From JANJUO01 sp942492935 (GTDB lineage: Bacteria > Bacteroidota > Ignavibacteria > Kapaibacteriales > UBA2268): a stretch of DNA of 64,000 nt. Shown in pieces: positions 63,259 through 64,000 of this stretch (the first letter of the stretch is position 1; every line of letters begins with the position of its first letter). The notes under the pieces are model-generated. The model did no database searches. It saw only the letters and a list, made by a program, of their open reading frames with translations, and was not told where the DNA came from. The DNA lies in assembly GCA_942492935.1 (NCBI GenBank), contig OW818654.1, positions 1,240,001-1,304,000 of the forward strand, given 5' to 3'. A program made the position numbers and the translations under genes.

Positions 63259-63918
63259 ATGCAAAAATTTATCGATTTTCTAAAAAATGCTTGTAATAAT
63301 GAATTACCTGGGATAGATTCACATTCGATTCTGGCTCCAAAATTCAAGGGAAAGTCTTTTAGGAATATGACTCCGAGCAAAGATGCCAAGGAAAGTGCAG
63401 TAATGTTGATTCTTGAGCCGAATTCTGAGTCAAATGATTTTAATATCATCTTTACTTTAAGGAGTGCATATTTAAATAAACATAGCGGTCAAATTAGCTT
63501 CCCTGGTGGTAGATTAGATATGAATGAAACACCTGAACAAGCTGCAATGCGGGAAACAAAAGAAGAAATTGGTATAGATGAATCTAATTATAAAGTTATT
63601 GCAAAATTATCTACTTTGTATGTGCCTCCATCTAATAATATTATTTACCCTTTTGTAGCAGTTTTGGAAAAGAAATCAAATTACTCAATCAATCCTGATG
63701 AAGTTGAGGAAATTTTTTCAGTTAATATTAATAATTTCAACTTGAATACGGCTATTAAATTTTACACTGATGTTTTTGATGGTTTAGAAGTACAAATTCC
63801 ATATTTCGATGTACATAAAAGCACTAAATTGTGGGGTGCAACTTCTATGATACTTGCTGAATTTCTTTTTTTATATGATGAATTTCTTAAATTGGATAAT
63901 TATAATGAAACAACTTAA
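63259..63918 (+). CDS. CoA-type Nudix hydrolase
   Basis: A 219-aa Nudix protein with the full Nudix box GGRLDMNETPEQAAMRETKE then EIGID (G-x5-E-x7-REUxEExGU) preceded by LRSAYLNKHSGQISFPGG, the pattern of CoA and dinucleotide pyrophosphatases. Ends 14 bases after the start of engB, so they are translationally coupled. Confidence 0.92.
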   Translation: MQKFIDFLKNACNNELPGIDSHSILAPKFKGKSFRNMTPSKDAKESAVMLILEPNSESNDFNIIFTLRSAYLNKHSGQISFPGGRLDMNETPEQAAMRETKEEIGIDESNYKVIAKLSTLYVPPSNNIIYPFVAVLEKKSNYSINPDEVEEIFSVNINNFNLNTAIKFYTDVFDGLEVQIPYFDVHKSTKLWGATSMILAEFLFLYDEFLKLDNYNETT

Positions 63919-64000
63919 CGCAGATTTTATAAAATCAACTGAGAAGGTGGAACAGTTTCCACATCTAAATTTACCGGAAACTGCATTTGTGGGCAGAAGC
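63905..64000 (+). CDS. engB: EngB/YsxC-type ribosome-assembly GTPase, 3' partial
   Basis: The ATG at 63905 opens MKQLNADFIKSTEKVEQFPH and LNLPETAFVGRS, running off the end of the window. LPExAFVGRS is the lead-in to the P-loop GRSNVGKSS of EngB, a GTPase needed for large-subunit assembly. It overlaps the Nudix gene by 14 bases. Confidence 0.75.
   Translation, partial: MKQLNADFIKSTEKVEQFPHLNLPETAFVGRS

Noticed and set aside
1..64000. tRNA, rRNA or tmRNA genes
   Set aside because: I scanned gaps for TTCRANY-type arms with a matching acceptor stem and saw no convincing cloverleaf. The rod at 6.9-7.1 kb does not fit tmRNA or SRP RNA.

Overview
The window is an AT-rich bacterial chromosome segment from the Bacteroidota/Chlorobiota (FCB) group. 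A relative of Ignavibacteria or Candidatus Kapabacteria is plausible, but no rRNA is present to fix this. The evidence is five large proteins with type IX secretion (T9SS) type A sorting tails, a PorX-type response regulator/phosphatase, candidate promoters with a TAnnTTTG -7 box, and many TPR, LRR, Ig-like and FN3-like surface or periplasmic proteins. No tRNA, rRNA, CRISPR array, prophage or intact transposase was seen.

Layout. 1-7.1 kb: a 5'-truncated secreted metalloprotease, a decayed HicB gene, a GNAT-like gene with a small partner, a TPR protein and two hypotheticals. 6.9-7.1 kb: an intergenic rod-shaped RNA on the minus strand with its own terminator. 7.2-11.3 kb: a minus-strand toxin-antitoxin (TA) island with DUF4258/DUF2283, HicAB, a MazF-like pair and three PIN/small-antitoxin modules. 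All three PIN toxin genes are frameshifted, while the three small partners are intact. Near-identical spacers and a shared promoter block recur through the island and also sit in front of the RNA. 11.6-16 kb: sufS-sufU-sufT, a ferredoxin reductase and purK. 16.3-23.9 kb: a hydrolase, a DNA methyltransferase fused to a nuclease domain, an orphan methylase tail, a response regulator with an MsbA-like exporter, a TlpA-like protein, a T9SS cargo and a CoA-binding protein. 24-33.4 kb: a large propeller T9SS cargo, biotin carboxylase and its carrier protein, porX, tsaE and panC. 34.2-41.3 kb: an ECF sigma factor, an anti-sigma-like protein with a predicted beta-barrel end, a lipoprotein-like protein and a giant LRR T9SS protein. 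The sigma gene and the LRR gene share a 39-bp upstream block. 41.7-47 kb: glgA, fsa, thpR, an SDR and nadA. 47-55.5 kb: two TPR-sensor histidine kinases around a TPR protein and an FN3-rich T9SS cargo. 55.7-60 kb: purine nucleoside phosphorylase, comF, DoxX, PAP2 and rsmA. 60-64 kb: pepE, a type II restriction-modification pair, a CoA-type Nudix hydrolase and the start of engB.

How it fits together. The sigma/anti-sigma operon and its shared promoter suggest a small envelope regulon controlling a secreted LRR protein. PorX is the known regulator of T9SS in relatives, so the T9SS cargos and PorX form a second theme. The intergenic spaces carry several families of palindromic repeats. One of these keeps its flanking arms but swaps its hairpin core between copies.

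Limits. All calls come from reading the sequence. Domain names rest on recognised motifs, not on searches. RNA folds were paired by eye.
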